From Cytidiella melzeri (taxonomy: Eukaryota; Basidiomycota; Agaricomycetes; Polyporales; Irpicaceae), in assembly GCA_022592445.1 (NCBI GenBank), contig JABYQR010000013.1, forward strand, positions 1-64,000: a stretch of DNA of 64,000 bases, in the 5' to 3' direction. The position numbers and the translations under genes were made by a program. The notes under the pieces are model-generated. The model searched no databases. It was given only the letters and a program-made list of their open reading frames with translations, and was not told the DNA's origin. Below, in pieces: positions 38,075-51,000 of this stretch (position 1 is the stretch's first letter; each line of letters opens with the position of its first letter).

Positions 38075-39955
38075 CTAGTAGAGGTCCGACGAGAGCATTT
38101 CGCTAGAGTGGCCTGGTAACGGTTGCTGGCCTTTCGGGTGCTTCACAATAAGGTCTGCCTGCTGACTATCATTGAGAATGGGAACATATAGACATTCGTG
38201 AGCACATTCAACGGGATAACTAAAGTGATATAGAACGCACAGTCGCATGCGAAGCACCAGCTTACGATTTGTCGCCTGCATGTCTCTACCGGCTTTGATA
38301 GCGCGAGCATACAACGCAGCACGTTGGTCTGTGTCCTTAGCTTTGAGAATCTGTGTAGGACAAATTTCGATTAGAACGCCTATGATTGGAGATGTGACTG
38401 TGAGAACGTACCTTGTTCTGCTTATCCAAGCGAGCTTCGATCTCGCCGGCTTGAATCAGCGAGACAATTTGTTGCTCCAAGTACTGCGGAGACCACCCGA
38501 ACGCTGCGCTGAGGTTCTCCAGCTTGATCGAAGCAAACGGCTGGAAGTACAGCACGAGCGCACGGCTACGGATGAGGTTTGTGAGGTTTACGACGTGCGC
38601 GGCAAGAAACACGTCTATGCCGTGTCTCGTCTGATTATGTATTTCGTTCAGCGTAAAGCCTCTCCATGCAGCGACGGTAACGCACTGAGTGTTTTTCGAG
38701 GATTTCCAAAACGGTCTTGAATTTACTCGACATGTATGCCTCCACGAGCTCCCGCACGTACGGCTCTTGCTCGATGTACAAGGTAAAGTTGTCGTTGTCA
38801 AGTATCTGAGCTTTGATCGAGGACCTAGGGAAGCTTGCCAGAGCGCACAGCGTGCCGTAGATTGCAATGTCAGCAGGTGAAATCAGCTGCACAAGCAACA
38901 CAACGGCGTCAGGGCTAGCCAAGGGTCATGAACAAACCCGAGAGCTACTCACAGTCCCGATCCAGTTACCCAACGACTTGATGGATCCGACTTTGAGGAA
39001 ATAGGTCGCAGCCTTGTCGTAGGTGCCTTGAGCCAGGTGAGACAACGCGATCGCCAGGTCTAGTTTTGACTGCACTTTCTCTCGCTCTGCCGCGATCTTT
39101 TCTCTGTTGGGAGGGGCTGAGGTCGCTGTGGGACCCTGGTTCGCGTTTCGGAGCGAATTGGATGTAGCATCCAGTGCTGGTTCTGCCTTGTACACATAGC
39201 TCGCTATGAGCCCAAAATTGCGGCTTTCAATGAGCAGCTAGGGTGGTTGTGAGAGCATGAAAAATGGGCAGCAATCGGTAGCGTACCTCGATAACGGATA
39301 GACACATGTCCAGCACATGTTGGCTCGTCGTGCAATACTCTCTCAGCTTCTGGTAGTGTTTCAAAGCTGACTGGTAGTCTCCTATCGATCGGTAAAATTC
39401 GCCTAGATCACGGTACGCCATCTAACCACGACAGCGTCAGCAAGACGACGAAGAGCGTTGACATACCACTGCTCACCCGTATACTCTCTTTGATCATATT
39501 ACTCGTGTAAGTCTTTAACTCCACCTCCAACTTTGTTCTGTCTTCTGTGTTCCTCCGAGTCAACTCCTCTACATAATCCTGACCCATATCCGTCACCTCG
39601 TTCCACTGCGGCATGCCCTCCTGCACACCGGAAGCAACCGCCTGCTCGTACACGACATACAGCCCCGTGTACGCATTCGGATCTCTCATATGCTGTACAT
39701 GCGACAACGCAACCTGGAGTGCTTGCGGCGCAATAGTGGGACACTGCTGTATTGCCCATGTGAGACGGTCTACGATCGTCCTGCCTGCCCAAAACGATTC
39801 AGCACGACCATCTCTGTGCAGATGCGTTCGACAATATTACCAGTGTAATTAGACACATACGCCTCCAAATCGAACGGATGCGCGTCGTCCACGGGGAGGT
39901 ATGTGGCGGTTTTGACTTTCGACGGTCCAGCAGCTTCGGGTTCGTCGACCTCCAT
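38075..39955 (-). CDS. CSN1: COP9 signalosome subunit 1
   Basis: CSN1 (GPS1) is a PCI-domain scaffold of the complex that removes NEDD8 from cullins. The start at 39955 gives [13 protein letters not shown], then [18 protein letters not shown]-like helical region follows ([43 protein letters not shown]), then [11 protein letters not shown]. The PCI part has [45 protein letters not shown] and [20 protein letters not shown]. The last intron (GTGCGT...GATAG) joins LRMRL to [12 protein letters not shown], ending with TAG at 38075. RPN7 of the proteasome lid is the nearest alternative, but the [10 protein letters not shown] opening and the [20 protein letters not shown] motifs fit CSN1 better. Confidence 0.9.
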
Positions 39956-40289
39956 GGCGAGCGATGTGCAAGAATTGAGGGAAGCTGTGCCACTCACCGT
40001 TCACTGGCACGCGGCGCGATGGACGCGTAGCACGATCGCAGCAAGCGCCGGAACTATAGATCATCTGTACTTGGTATGTACTGGAAATTCCACGAGATAA
40101 TCACCACACAGAACAATCTAAGCCACAGAGAGACCTCGAATAAACATAGCAGCTAAGAAATGGACATATCACCTGAACTACCGACTCCACCCCATCTCTA
40201 TCCCGCACGGTCCGCCAACCTCTCTTCGCACTGATGTCCATAATATCCGGAGGCTGCTGACAAGCCTCATGATCATCTTTGTCTGCATG

Positions 40290-40297
40290 TATAAATA
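40290..40297 (+). promoter_or_regulatory. TATA box of the GH28 gene
   Basis: TATAAATA lies 47 bases before the ATG at 40337, in the 381-base divergent region shared with CSN1. Confidence 0.6.
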
Positions 40298-40336
40298 TTC
40301 ACACCTGCCTGCCTCCAACATGCAACTTCTTCAGCC

Positions 40337-42487
40337 ATGAAACTGTTAGCACTTGCCTGGGTCCTCCCTGTTGTGCTGGTGAGGGTTGTAACGGCCGTAA
40401 CGTCCGTTTGTAATGTCACACCTGCAGGTCCCGGCAAGGACGACACAGACCAGGTACGCAGTCTGTTAATTGGATTGTGGTGTACTGGAGGTTTCGACGT
40501 CTTCATCACTGCAGGTGGAAGCAGCGATTGCACACTGCGGCTATGGCGGCAGTGTTATATTGAACGAAGGAGTGTACAACATCACGCGGTGCGTTGTTGC
40601 CCAGCCTGAACGAGGAGACAACTTGACACATATGTGGTGCAGAAAAATGACTTGGAATTTGACCTCGTCGCGGGTAGATCTGCATGGGTACTTGACCGTG
40701 AGCGATCCTTTTTTCAATAATCGAAAGCGAAACACTTACAATACCTAGTTTAAACCAGACCCAGAGTATTGGCTAGACGCAAACAACACGTACCGAGTCG
40801 TCTTCATCCAGGTAAAGCTTTCGATCCAGCACGTCATATCCTACCTCACCAATCGCTTCACAGGACCAAGCCTCCTGGTTTGTCGTTACGGGCAAGGACT
40901 TCACCATCGACGCACACAACATTGGTGGCATCGACGGAAACGGTCAAACATGGTGGTCCTTCTACGGCAACCGGTCTCGATCCGACGGCGACGGTCGACC
41001 CATCGCTTTCACCTTGTCGAACGTGACCCGGGGGACCGTGCGAGACTTTCGCATCGAGGCGCAGCCGTTTTGGTGCAACACCGTCGCGGACTCGAGAGAC
41101 GTGGTGTATGACGGGATGTATTGCAATGCAACGAACACCGATCCGGTGTATGCGGGACAGAAGTACGGTTCAAGTCATATTCGTAGTGCGGTGTTTGCGA
41201 AATAGGCTGACGGTAGGCTTGGAATAGCGTTGTGCCCAACACGGATGGTGGGTTTAGTGAGTGCTTCATATGAAAGAAAGCAGTCGGCCGATCACTGGGT
41301 AGGAATCAACACGTACCGGTCCGACAACGTGCAACTCTTGAACTGGGATGTACGTGCCCGACAATGCTGCGAAGGAAGATTGTCCCCTGACGTACTTTTC
41401 ACGTATAGATCACTTGCGGAGACGACTGCCTCGCTATCAAAGGCGTGAGTCGTGCGACGTATTTCTTGTTCCCAGCGGAAATTGACTGACACCACAAGCG
41501 GCGCAGAACTCGACCAATATCGAAGCTCGCAATGTCACATGCCATGGTGGCAACGGAATTGCGGTAGGTTCCTTGGGACAATATGTAAATTTGGTGAGCT
41601 TCTATGCATATCGAATAGGATCAGGGTCACTCACGAGTCAAACGCAGCCGGATATCGTGGACAATGTTACTTTTGAAGATGTGAAGGTGAGTGCTCCCAA
41701 GATCACATGCAATGCAGCGTTCATTCTTCGCAGCTGCTCCGACTCAATCCTCAAGTTCAACCAAACATGGGGTCCGCGGTATGCCTAACTTTTCTTGTCC
41801 TCACTCATTCATATTTCGATACCTCCTGCTTTAGATCTATTTCAAGACGTGGTCGGGTACCGTGAACGGGGTTTCGCCGACGGGTGGCGGCGGCGGTGGA
41901 GGTTTGTGCTGCTCTTGAGCTTGCAGAGTTGGAAATCTCAGTCATCCGTTTGCAGGCTTCGTTTCATGCGTGCTCTCCAGGAACGTCTCTCTGGATCGTG
42001 TCAGCAACCCTCTACACCTGTATCAGACAAACGGAGCCCATTCGTCAGTCCCAATTCCGTCGTTTTCACATCAAGGTCTGTTATCCTGAAAACATGCGCA
42101 TCTATGCTTTCGCTCGCGAACAGAAACGACGCACCTTCCCGAATACAGTTTAGCAATCTGACTTTTGAAGATTGGCACGGAACGTCGCTGTCCAACGAAA
42201 GTATGTCATTTGTCTCTAGGTGCCTAGATCACACATTGACCGTTCTGCCGCAGTTGTAGATCTACAATGCAGCGCTGCCGCTCCGTGTCCGAACATGCTG
42301 TTCAAGGACATGGCGGTGGTACCTCCAAGTGGACAAGGAGTCAGTTTCGTTTGCGTCAACGTCGTTAATGAAGTTGGGCTCCCAGGTGGGTTCGGGTGAT
42401 GGGTTTCAAGACCGTTGGCGTATCAATGATGAATTGACTCTGTGATGTCTGCGAACAGCACCGTGCAATGCGACAGGCAAGCCATGA
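40337..42487 (+). CDS. GH28 pectin hydrolase (exo-polygalacturonase-like), secreted
   Basis: The start at 40337 encodes a signal peptide, MKLLALAWVLPVVLVRVVTA. The mature protein folds as a right-handed beta-helix. Visible motifs: GGSVILNEGVYNIT, DFTIDAHNIGGIDGNGQTWW, then PNTDGINTYRS (NTDG), CGDDCLAIK (DD catalytic pair) and CHGGNGIAVGSLGQY (GHG-type histidine). The usual RIK becomes YFK in SAVYFKTWSG. The last exon ends APCNATGKP with TGA at 42485-42487. At least nine introns are present. Such enzymes release galacturonic acid from pectin; HGGNGIAVGSLG and the YFK variant are closer to exo-acting fungal members than to endo-polygalacturonases. A decayed reading frame is unlikely because all junctions can be placed. 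Confidence 0.88.
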
Positions 42488-43223
42488 TTAATCAAGACAA
42501 GGAGTGTAACGCCACGCCGACGTCGTCAAGCCGTGTTTGTAGACGGTAGCGAGCCGAGAGGGCGCATAGCAATGGCCGGTATTCATCATGAATGTATGGA
42601 GTTTGTGCAACCACAGTTATATGTGCAAGTACCTCTTGGGGGAGTTGTAACTGTACAGATCTGATTCAATTGTGCCAATCTAACGACTTGAAGGCTTTGT
42701 GACATGGTGGCTGCGCACTGCGAGTGTTCGGCATCTGCAAAATACAAATAATACATGATCAGTGCGAGGCGCGGTTGCCACCTCAACAACGGTGTTTGTG
42801 GGATGTTCGTACTGTATTTGTCTTTGGCTCAGTCTCATTTGTTCTACTTTCGTGTATGTGGATTGTTAGTACACAATATCTGAGGTTGTTGCATGCGACG
42901 GCGAGGACGTTCGAGGCGACGTCGAGGCCAGTGGCCAAGTCGCCAACGAAAGATGGATGGAGGTGAAAGAAAGATGATTTCTCCATGGCGACTGGGCGAC
43001 ATCAAAAGCTAACCGTCGTCAGAGACGCCCGCTGTATATCATCTGCTTTGCTGTGTCGCTCTCTCGCTCCTCCTCCTCAGGCGTATTTGCCCCCCCAAGT
43101 TCTTTCCTTCACCCAACCCATCTCTTAATCGTCTTCTGTCGTTACTGCAGGCCGGGCCTCACCACCACCACATCTTTATTCTCTAATAAACCTGCGCAGG
43201 ACGTCGACCGAGTTTTCGCAATT
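42488..43223 (+). other. Intergenic region upstream of NoxA
   Basis: No gene was recognised. The last 170 bases are CT-rich (CTCTCTCGCTCCTCCTCC), typical of a highly expressed fungal promoter or 5' UTR. Confidence 0.5.
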
Positions 43224-45401
43224 ATGCCTTTTGGGAAACGTTCGTCCGGGCTCGACTTTTCAGATGGCAAAGTGCCTGCTCTCGACCAGCACCCCGACGT
43301 AGTGCTCGGGGGCGGCCAGCAGGGCTTCCTTCAGCGCAACAAGACCGAGCGCAGACGTCTGCAGGGCCTGCAGAGGTCCAACACCAACACATCCCAGACG
43401 GTCACTCCTTACGTCGCCAAGACTTTTGGAGAGAAATGGAACCTGTGGATGATCAACGAGGGCTCAAGGAGACTATTCTTCTTTGCTTGGGTATTCCTGC
43501 ACTTCCTCGTTGCGCTCCTGGGTACTTTCCACTACCAGTTGAAGGACAACTTGGTTACGGCCCGAGCAACATTCGGTGTCACCTTCAGTGAGTATCCCAC
43601 TGTCAATACTTTTGCAATGACAATCAACGTATTTCGCATAGCTATCGCTCGTACCGCTGCTCTCGTGCTCCATGTTGACGTTATATTTATTCTCTTGCCC
43701 GTCTGCCGCAACTTTATCTCGCTCTTGCGTCGCACCCCTCTGAACCACTACATTCCTTTCGACAAAAACATCACCTTCCACAAGGCCACCGCATGGTCCA
43801 TCGTCTTTGGCTCCGTCGTCCACATCGCGGCGCACATGGTTAATTTCGCCGAGCTCGCCAATTCTGGCGCAAAGGGCAAGCCTTTCGGTGCCAAAGTTGT
43901 CGCTTTCTTGGCAGCCAACTTCACCTCTGGCCCCGGTGTCACCGGTTGGATCATGACCGCTGCCCTGTTCATCATGGTGTGGTTCGCGATAGAGAAACGT
44001 CGTCGTGCCCGCTTCGAGATGTTCTGGTACACTCACCACTTGTTCATTGTGTTCTTCATCAATTGGCAGCTTCACGGCATGTTCTGCATGATCAAGCCCG
44101 ACAGGCCGCCATACTGCTCTTATAACACGATCGGTGTCTTCTGGGTAAGTCGACGAGCGCGTCTGCTAGAAATGGATGTTGATTCGTATGTGTGGGTTAT
44201 TTAGCGCTACTGGCTTGTAGGTGGTGTTATCTGGATCTTTGAGCGTGTTCTTCGTGAGGTGCGGTCGAGGCACAGGACGTACATTCACAAGGTCATCCAG
44301 CACCCATCGAACGTCATGGAGCTCCAAATCAAGAAGGAGAAAACCACGACTCGTGCGGGTCAATACATCTTCCTGTCGTGCCCTGAAGTCTCATACTTCC
44401 AGTGGCACCCCTTCACGCTTACCAGGTACGGCCGTATCTACCCGACGTTCACGTAATCATTATCCTGACGTCTACATTGGGATTAATTCAGCGCACCCGA
44501 GGAGGATTACATATCCGTGCACATCCGCGTTGTTGGCGATTTCACGAGCGAACTCGCCAAAGCTGTTGGTTGCGACTTTGACAAGAAAAAGGGCGGCGAG
44601 AAGGGTGCCAAGGAAAATATCAGCAAGGTTGTCCAGCCTCCGGTCAACCGAGTTCTTCCTCGCGTCATGGTCGACGGTCCGTTTGGCTCCGCTAGCGAGG
44701 ACTTTTTGAACTACGAGACGGTGCTGCTTGTTGGTGCTGGTATCGGAGTTACGCCGTTCGCGTCGTGAGTGGTTACCTGAGATGAGGGATTTTTGCCTGG
44801 GCTAACTGAAACGGTGAAACCTGATGCAGGATCCTAAAGTCGATCTGGTACCGTCTGAACAACTTCAACGACTCGAAGCCGACTCGTCTGTCCAAGGTGT
44901 ACTTTACGTGGGTCATCCGTGACTTTGGGAGTGCAGAATGGTTCCACTCGCTGCTGCAGGCGATCGAGGAGCAAGACACTCAGAACCGGATCGAGATCAA
45001 CATCTACCTGACTGCGAAGATCAAGGAAGACGATATGAACAACATCATCGTGCAGGATGTGGGTGCGGAGAAGGACGCGATCACGTCCCTACGTGCTCCG
45101 ACTCACTTTGGACGGCCAAATTGGGATAAAGTGTTTTGTTCTATTGCGGAGAAACATCCTGATTCGGATGTCGGGGTGGTGCGTGTTTTCACTCCTTGAA
45201 ACCTGGTTCGGTGATGGTTGATTGTGTTCCTATGTCGCAGTTCTTCTGTGGCCCTGCTGTGCTTTCGAAGACATTGCACGTCTGCAGCAACAAGTACTCC
45301 AACCCGAAGGGCACCCGGTTCTTCTTTGGCAAGGGTGCGTTGTGTGGGTTCTCATGTGCTATCGTGCTCTGACTGACCTGTCGTGTGCAGAGAACTTTTA
45401 G
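43224..45401 (+). CDS. noxA: NADPH oxidase A (superoxide-generating)
   Basis: NoxA passes electrons from NADPH through FAD and two haems to oxygen; in fungi it controls fruiting and hyphal differentiation. The start at 43224 gives [12 protein letters not shown]. Six membrane helices follow with haem-ligand histidines in [19 protein letters not shown] and [20 protein letters not shown]. The FAD site is seen as [25 protein letters not shown]-binding segments include [23 protein letters not shown] and [14 protein letters not shown]. The C-terminus [13 protein letters not shown]...RFFFGKENF has the invariant Phe end. The last exon is only 11 bases (AGAACTTTTAG). There is no N-terminal EF-hand, so NoxA rather than NoxC. 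The absence of the NoxB-type N-terminal extension agrees. Confidence 0.96.
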
Positions 45402-46008
45402 GGTGTGGGGGTGGGGGAAGGCGACGATTCATCGGGAATGAGTCGTTGCGCAATGGGATGTGCTGTATTTATCTAGAGTGAATGGCAATACGGGTAGCTA
45501 GAGGCTTTGATCATTAAGATATCGATTGCCTTGCTGCAATGTCCGATCGGGGACTCCTGAGGGCTTTTTAAAGTGGTGAGAGTCGTAGTCCGAGGACATG
45601 AGCCAACTCTAGGCTGGCGACAGAGTCTCAGCTGCTCCACCCGACGACAGACACGCAGCGCCCATGACATTTCCGAGGCTGTGAGCGACGACGAGGGGTG
45701 ACTGCACTTTGCATGTTGCAACACTTGGCCAGCGACAGACTGTGTTGTCCATGGTCCAGCACTGCTACTAGTACTACAGGGCGTCGAGCATCCGAGTCGT
45801 CGAGGTCGAACGAACGACGCACCGTGGCGGGCCGGGTGCGCGCCCCTGAGATCGAGAGGGTCTGTGCCTTGGACCCATCTATCTCCCCTGCCTTCCTCGG
45901 TAACCGCGGTCCCCTCCTCCGGCTCAGCACACCATAAGAGAACAGGCCAGTTCCACCTCCAACTACGACTACGAACTACTACGAACACAACCTTCATACA
46001 CAACAACC
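45402..46008. other. Intergenic region, nothing recognised
   Basis: This holds the NoxA terminator and the GNAT promoter. Its last 70 bases are C/A-rich with CTACGACTACGAACTACTACGA repeats, probably 5' UTR. Confidence 0.45.
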
Positions 46009-47068
46009 ATGACTCCCACCGTCGCGGTGCGTCGCATAGACACTTCAAACGGTGAGTATCTCCCCATCCCGCCGTTCCCGCCTCTCACACCCCTGCCATT
46101 CATCCTAGAGAATGACATCAACCTCGCGATGCAAGTACTGCTGCGCTCCCTCGCTGACGGTCAGTTTCAGTGTCCAGCCGCTCTGAAAATCCGCCGTTCT
46201 TTCCACCGCTCCCAGAACAACGATATCTGACTGCCAGACAGAGCAACGCGTGGACGCGCTCACCGATGGAAACAAATCCACCGCCAGTCTCTTGTTCCGT
46301 CTCGCCCTCGAGCGCTCGATGCGAGAGGGCGAGTCCTACCTCGCCTACGAGGGCGACGAGATACGCGGTGCTGCCGTCTGGTTGGCACCAGGGTCGGACT
46401 GGCGATTCGGGTCAGTAAGCTCTCACGCCGCCACCACGAATGCTCAAAGCTGACGCTGCGCCAGAGAGGATTCGTCGTTCACGGAGCACTTTTCAGAAGA
46501 GATGCAGCAGTGGTACAAACACCATGTCAGTAGGTTGTGCATATTGCGCTGCCAGGAACATTCATACTCAACCCACCCCTTGCAGTTTATTCCAAAGTAC
46601 GAGGACCTGTACATCTCGGCTGGCACAGAAAGCGCACGGCTGAGAAAGGATGCGTGGAAGTTGCAGTTTCTCGGCGTGCTCCCTGACCACCGAGGCAAGG
46701 GTGTTTGGAAACTGCTACTTGAGTCCGTTCAACGGAAGGTGAGTGGAACAGCCAAAGCTGTTCCAGATGCGTTCCGAGGCTTGTCCGCTGATACACAAAA
46801 CTTGAATGGAATCGTCAGGCCGATAGCGAGCACAGGAAAGTACTAGCTGAAGTATCATCACCGACCTACGTTAGTCATTTTCAACTCTTTTCTTGCTTTC
46901 TCCCTGCACTCAGCATGCTGACATATGCTTCCTCAACAGGTTCAAAAATACTACTCTCTCGGGTACACATACCGCTCGGTGAAGAATTTCTCGAGTCCGC
47001 GACACGCAGGCTTCCCAATATGGCTGCTTGTGAGAGAACCGGACAGCGGCAAGCCACGGCACAGCTGA
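46009..47068 (+). CDS. GNAT-family N-acetyltransferase
   Basis: Exons join as MTPTVAVRRIDTSN, then ENDINLAMQVLLRSLAD, then EQRVDALTDGNKSTASLLFR. Next come YLAYEGDEIRGAAVWLAPG, then LQFLGVLPDHRGKGVWKLLL, the acetyl-CoA-binding R-G-x-G loop. The last exon is QKYYSLGYTYRSVKNFSSPR followed by PIWLLVREP. The stop TGA is at 47066-47068. The GNAT fold and cofactor site are clear, and the substrate is not. Similar fungal proteins are annotated only as N-acetyltransferases. The third exon uses the CAGACAG acceptor nearer the exon, since only that keeps the EQRVDALTDG frame. Confidence 0.85.
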
Positions 47069-47822
47069 GAAAGGCTGTGATCGCCACCCGCCCACCCGAA
47101 TCCGCTCCCCTTCCCTTCCTCGTCTTCAAAGACTAGCGTTCAGCTCGCCAACCCTACTCCTAGGCTAGGTAGGGAATTCCCAACCGGAAGTCGCCCCTAT
47201 CAACTTGGCGTACGGTCGGAAAATACCATGTTGCAAAATATACCCGGCGGCGCCCTCACACCCCCCGAGCGCGTGTGTGCATGCCACTTGCAGGAACCGT
47301 CCACTCATCCCCAACCAAAGCCATTCACCCATCCATCATCCATTATCGACACACTTGTAGTAGGGGGCAACCGGGGCCGGGGCGTGTCGAGCACCAACCT
47401 CGGGGACATTGATTGTTTGCTGGCCAGATCGTATTTATCCTTTGTCGTCGCTGTCTGACTATCAACATTCTTCTTCGTTACATTACTTTGTCTTTTATCC
47501 TCCCATGGATGCACACGTCCCATACCTAGTACTGCTTGTTGTACTTTTACTTACCCGCCGCCCAAGTAGGGGTCTCTACTTTTTTGGACAGCACTGTACT
47601 ATTATGATGTGTATAGTATATACCGCAAAAGAGATTTGTGAAACAGAAACAATACACACCATGCTACACGTTCGTGTATGTAAGGCGGCAGCATCCTCTG
47701 AACGAACGGGGTTACAGTGTGGAAATGTAAAATCATGGGCTCGGTATCGTAGTAGAATCAGAATTAGCCAGTGCCAGCGGTACGCTAATACTAGCCCTAC
47801 CAGCCCTAGCAGTAAACACACC

Positions 47823-48070
47823 GCACGACATTGACCGCAGATCTCTACCACAAACGCCGTCCAAAGGTAGAAACATCATGTTATTGATACGCCCGCGGAA
47901 AGTAATTGTACCCTCCTCTCCGACAAGCCCTATAGATGTATAAAGTAGTACCGCCGGGCCCCATCAGCAATTACTGCACGACGTTGACCGTGTAACACGT
48001 AGATGCCTTGCTCATCCAAAAACCACACACGCCGTCACAAAAGCACCATTATCCATATGGCCGCGGAAAG
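47823..48070 (+). repeat. Diverged direct duplication
   Basis: Three anchors recur in the same order. GCACGACATTGACCG (47823) recurs as GCACGACGTTGACCG (47976). CCACAAACGCCGTC (about 47849) recurs as CCACACACGCCGTC (about 48024). CCGCGGAAAG (47893) recurs at 48061. The offset drifts from 153 to 175 and then 168 bases, so indels have accumulated. Confidence 0.45.
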
Positions 48071-51000
48071 CTCATTAACACAGCCGCTAACAACGTCAAA
48101 CCCCGACCCGAACCGGCCTGCGTCCAACGCTTGTTATTTCTTTCCCCTGTCAAGGCTTTCACCCTTTGACTTTCAGATACGAGGATTTGCAAGAGGGGGG
48201 CCTGGTTCTGGTCTTGTCGTCCAAACATTCGCCAACCGTGATGCATACTTACAAACAAAAAAGTCGGTAGCGTTCGATCCGACCCGAACCGACACCGCAT
48301 CGCTTTTTTTCCCGGTTTCGTTCTACTCTCCTTGATGGCGCAAATGGGTACTGTAAGTTCAAATTCGGGGATGCGCAGAAGGTGGCCGGGTCTAGGTGTG
48401 TTCTGTTTGGCCCGCCAACTCGTTTCGAAAGCCGACTGCCATATCTTTGTGAGCACACGGGGCATCAAGGACGACGCGCGCACGTAGGTAGATCCCAACC
48501 GTCGCGAGGCAAGGCAATTTTATGCTTACATCCGGCGGGAAAGAGTAAAATCTTGAATTGCCAGCGTCAACCCCGGACCCTACTTTCTCCCTGATGGCGC
48601 AACAGCTCAGTTTCAGACACAATCGGAAGGAACGGGCAATCGTCGCTGTCGTATCAGAACGGACAAGGTCGTCAGTATCGATGACCCGCCTCTCCGTCAC
48701 GGGCAACGAAGGGATGGCAAGAGGAGTGTCGGTAACCACCGGTGCAGCGAATCGACCAAGAGCGCGAATAAGGTAGCCAATGAGGGCATTGGAATAGCAC
48801 AACGACGCAGTCTTATAAAGATAGGGAGAGGGCGCTGCACTCCACGCCCATGCGCTGCGCCAGTGAATCATCATGACGAAATTTGTTTCGCCTATAGAGT
48901 ACGCCAAACAGTAGGCCACTCACTGTCAATAATCACGGTGCGGCAAGACACTGTCGCTATTGCTTTCATGCCGCCAGATTACTCAATGAATATAATGAGG
49001 AGATGGGCATGCGTTGAGACTCCCCGCAGCTGGCGGTAGAACCTGCGGAGCATATTGACCGTGGGTGTCAGTACTTTGGTGCAGAGTTCGCTATTGAGGA
49101 AAAGTTCACCGCCTCTTTTCTCTCTCCTGTCTCAAGTTCTTCTTTGGGCTGGCGGCACGCCCGTGGGGGATTTCTTCTTTCAGGGGAGTCGCGAAGCGAA
49201 CTGTCTGAAGCAGATGTATCACGTTGTGAAGGTGCTTACCCGACGGACGTCGACGGCAACCCAAGATGCACGCTGTGCTTCGCCGAGTCTCAGACGATAC
49301 TGTAAGAAGTGGATCAGCGCATGCACAGTAATACACACATACCACCACTGCCTCGCGCGGGAAGAAAAATACAAGCACAAATCAAAAATCAATGACTTAC
49401 CGTAAATATTTCAAGTCGATAATTCCATCGCGTTACACGCACATTTACGCCACGACGTACCTCGCGCCTTATTGTCAATTCACTGTCGAAAACCTCCCCT
49501 CTCCTTCCGGCCGTTCCGCATGCACCATTCTTCCGACTTCTCCGGGAACGGGATTGCAGGACAGGAGGACCCAATGGGTTCGTGGCTGAGCGGAGCCGTG
49601 GGCGTGGGTAACCCTCTGATGAGAAGAAAAACACGTCTTCCCGCGCGTGCACGATGGGAAGTCTTCCAGGTTCCGAAAAGAAACAAAACCAAGAAGTCCC
49701 TCTGTTCGTTTCGCGCCTGTTGTCAATGTGCCAATATTCGCCCGTGTCCTCCGAATATTTCTTCCAATACAATCCAACGCAAATCGAAACGCCTAATTGA
49801 CGCCTCCTCTCTGCTTTGTTTGCTTTGCCCCTCACTTCACTCTTCTGTGATGCCAACGTAGGATAGTCCTAGCCGGCGCTATGCACTCTGTGGTCGATGG
49901 GTGGTTGGTGAGAATTGCGACTGTCCTGGAACTGGAGATGGTCCATTGGTTGTGGCCCAGGATATCGGGTTTGTGATATGATGCCCTCTTGTCAGGGTGC
50001 CGCGGACCGCCGTGGGCCGCCCACCCCGTTGCGACGATAGAATGGGAGGTTGTGAATGACATGCGAATGTTGGCTTGGTAAAGATGGGCCGACGGAATGC
50101 ACACGGACTTGGGGTGGGCACCCTGGACGCTGAAGGGTGTAGCCTATGCACGAAATTTCGACAATTGGCGAGAAAGACTCGTCTGGTAGACCAGCTTGAC
50201 GTCCGTGCTTGACCTTGGCTGTAATAAATGGACGTTGAATACAAGCTGGCTAAGAGTGGAGCTTGACGAGGGAGTGCATACCTGTCTCAGGCCACACCGT
50301 ACATTCCGCCTCTCGTCCCAGCAAAACGCTACACAGCATGCCAATCAAACCCGATTGCCATTCAGCTGACCAACTGCTCGAACAGCAAGTCGTGTGCGCT
50401 GTCAACGAATAAATGGGCTGCTTACTGATATACGCTGTGCGTGACTGACAATGGTGATCATGATAGCCCCAAGAGGTTAGTCTCCCCTGCGATGACAGTC
50501 GATATCACCGACTTTGTGCGTGAGAAAGTCATGATACTAGAAAGCCTACATCGCAGTTGCACCACAATCAACAATTTCGACTATTGGGGTGTTTATGAGC
50601 GTGTTCAATCCGGACGAACGTAGCAACACCTTGAGATTGCAATTCGGCCATATCTGTAGGCTCTGCATGAGCCAAAACATAACGTCAGATAAACACAGAT
50701 CGGAGAGAGAGGGTGCAACGTGCATCAAGCTGTATCTTTATTCACATACCTAGGCACACGGTTGCCATTTTCCTTACGGCGAAAGGAAGCAGTAGGCGTT
50801 CGACCACTGCTACGAGCAATACGTTGGTCCATGCTACGGCTCCCGTCGGTTAAGGTGTTTAGGCAGACTGGGCACGTTTTTGGGATCTCTAGCTTTGGAA
50901 ACGGCGAGATAAGACACAAAGTTTATAGCCTGAAGCTTGTTCGGGGAGCTGCAAGAGATGCCTGAGCGCAAGCGTCAGACATTGTCGTTCGAGCGAATAA

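Noticed and set aside
50725..50919. Minus-strand frame with CPVCLNTL resembling half a RING finger
   Set aside because: Only one Cys pair, no further zinc ligands, and no upstream exons that keep a sensible frame.
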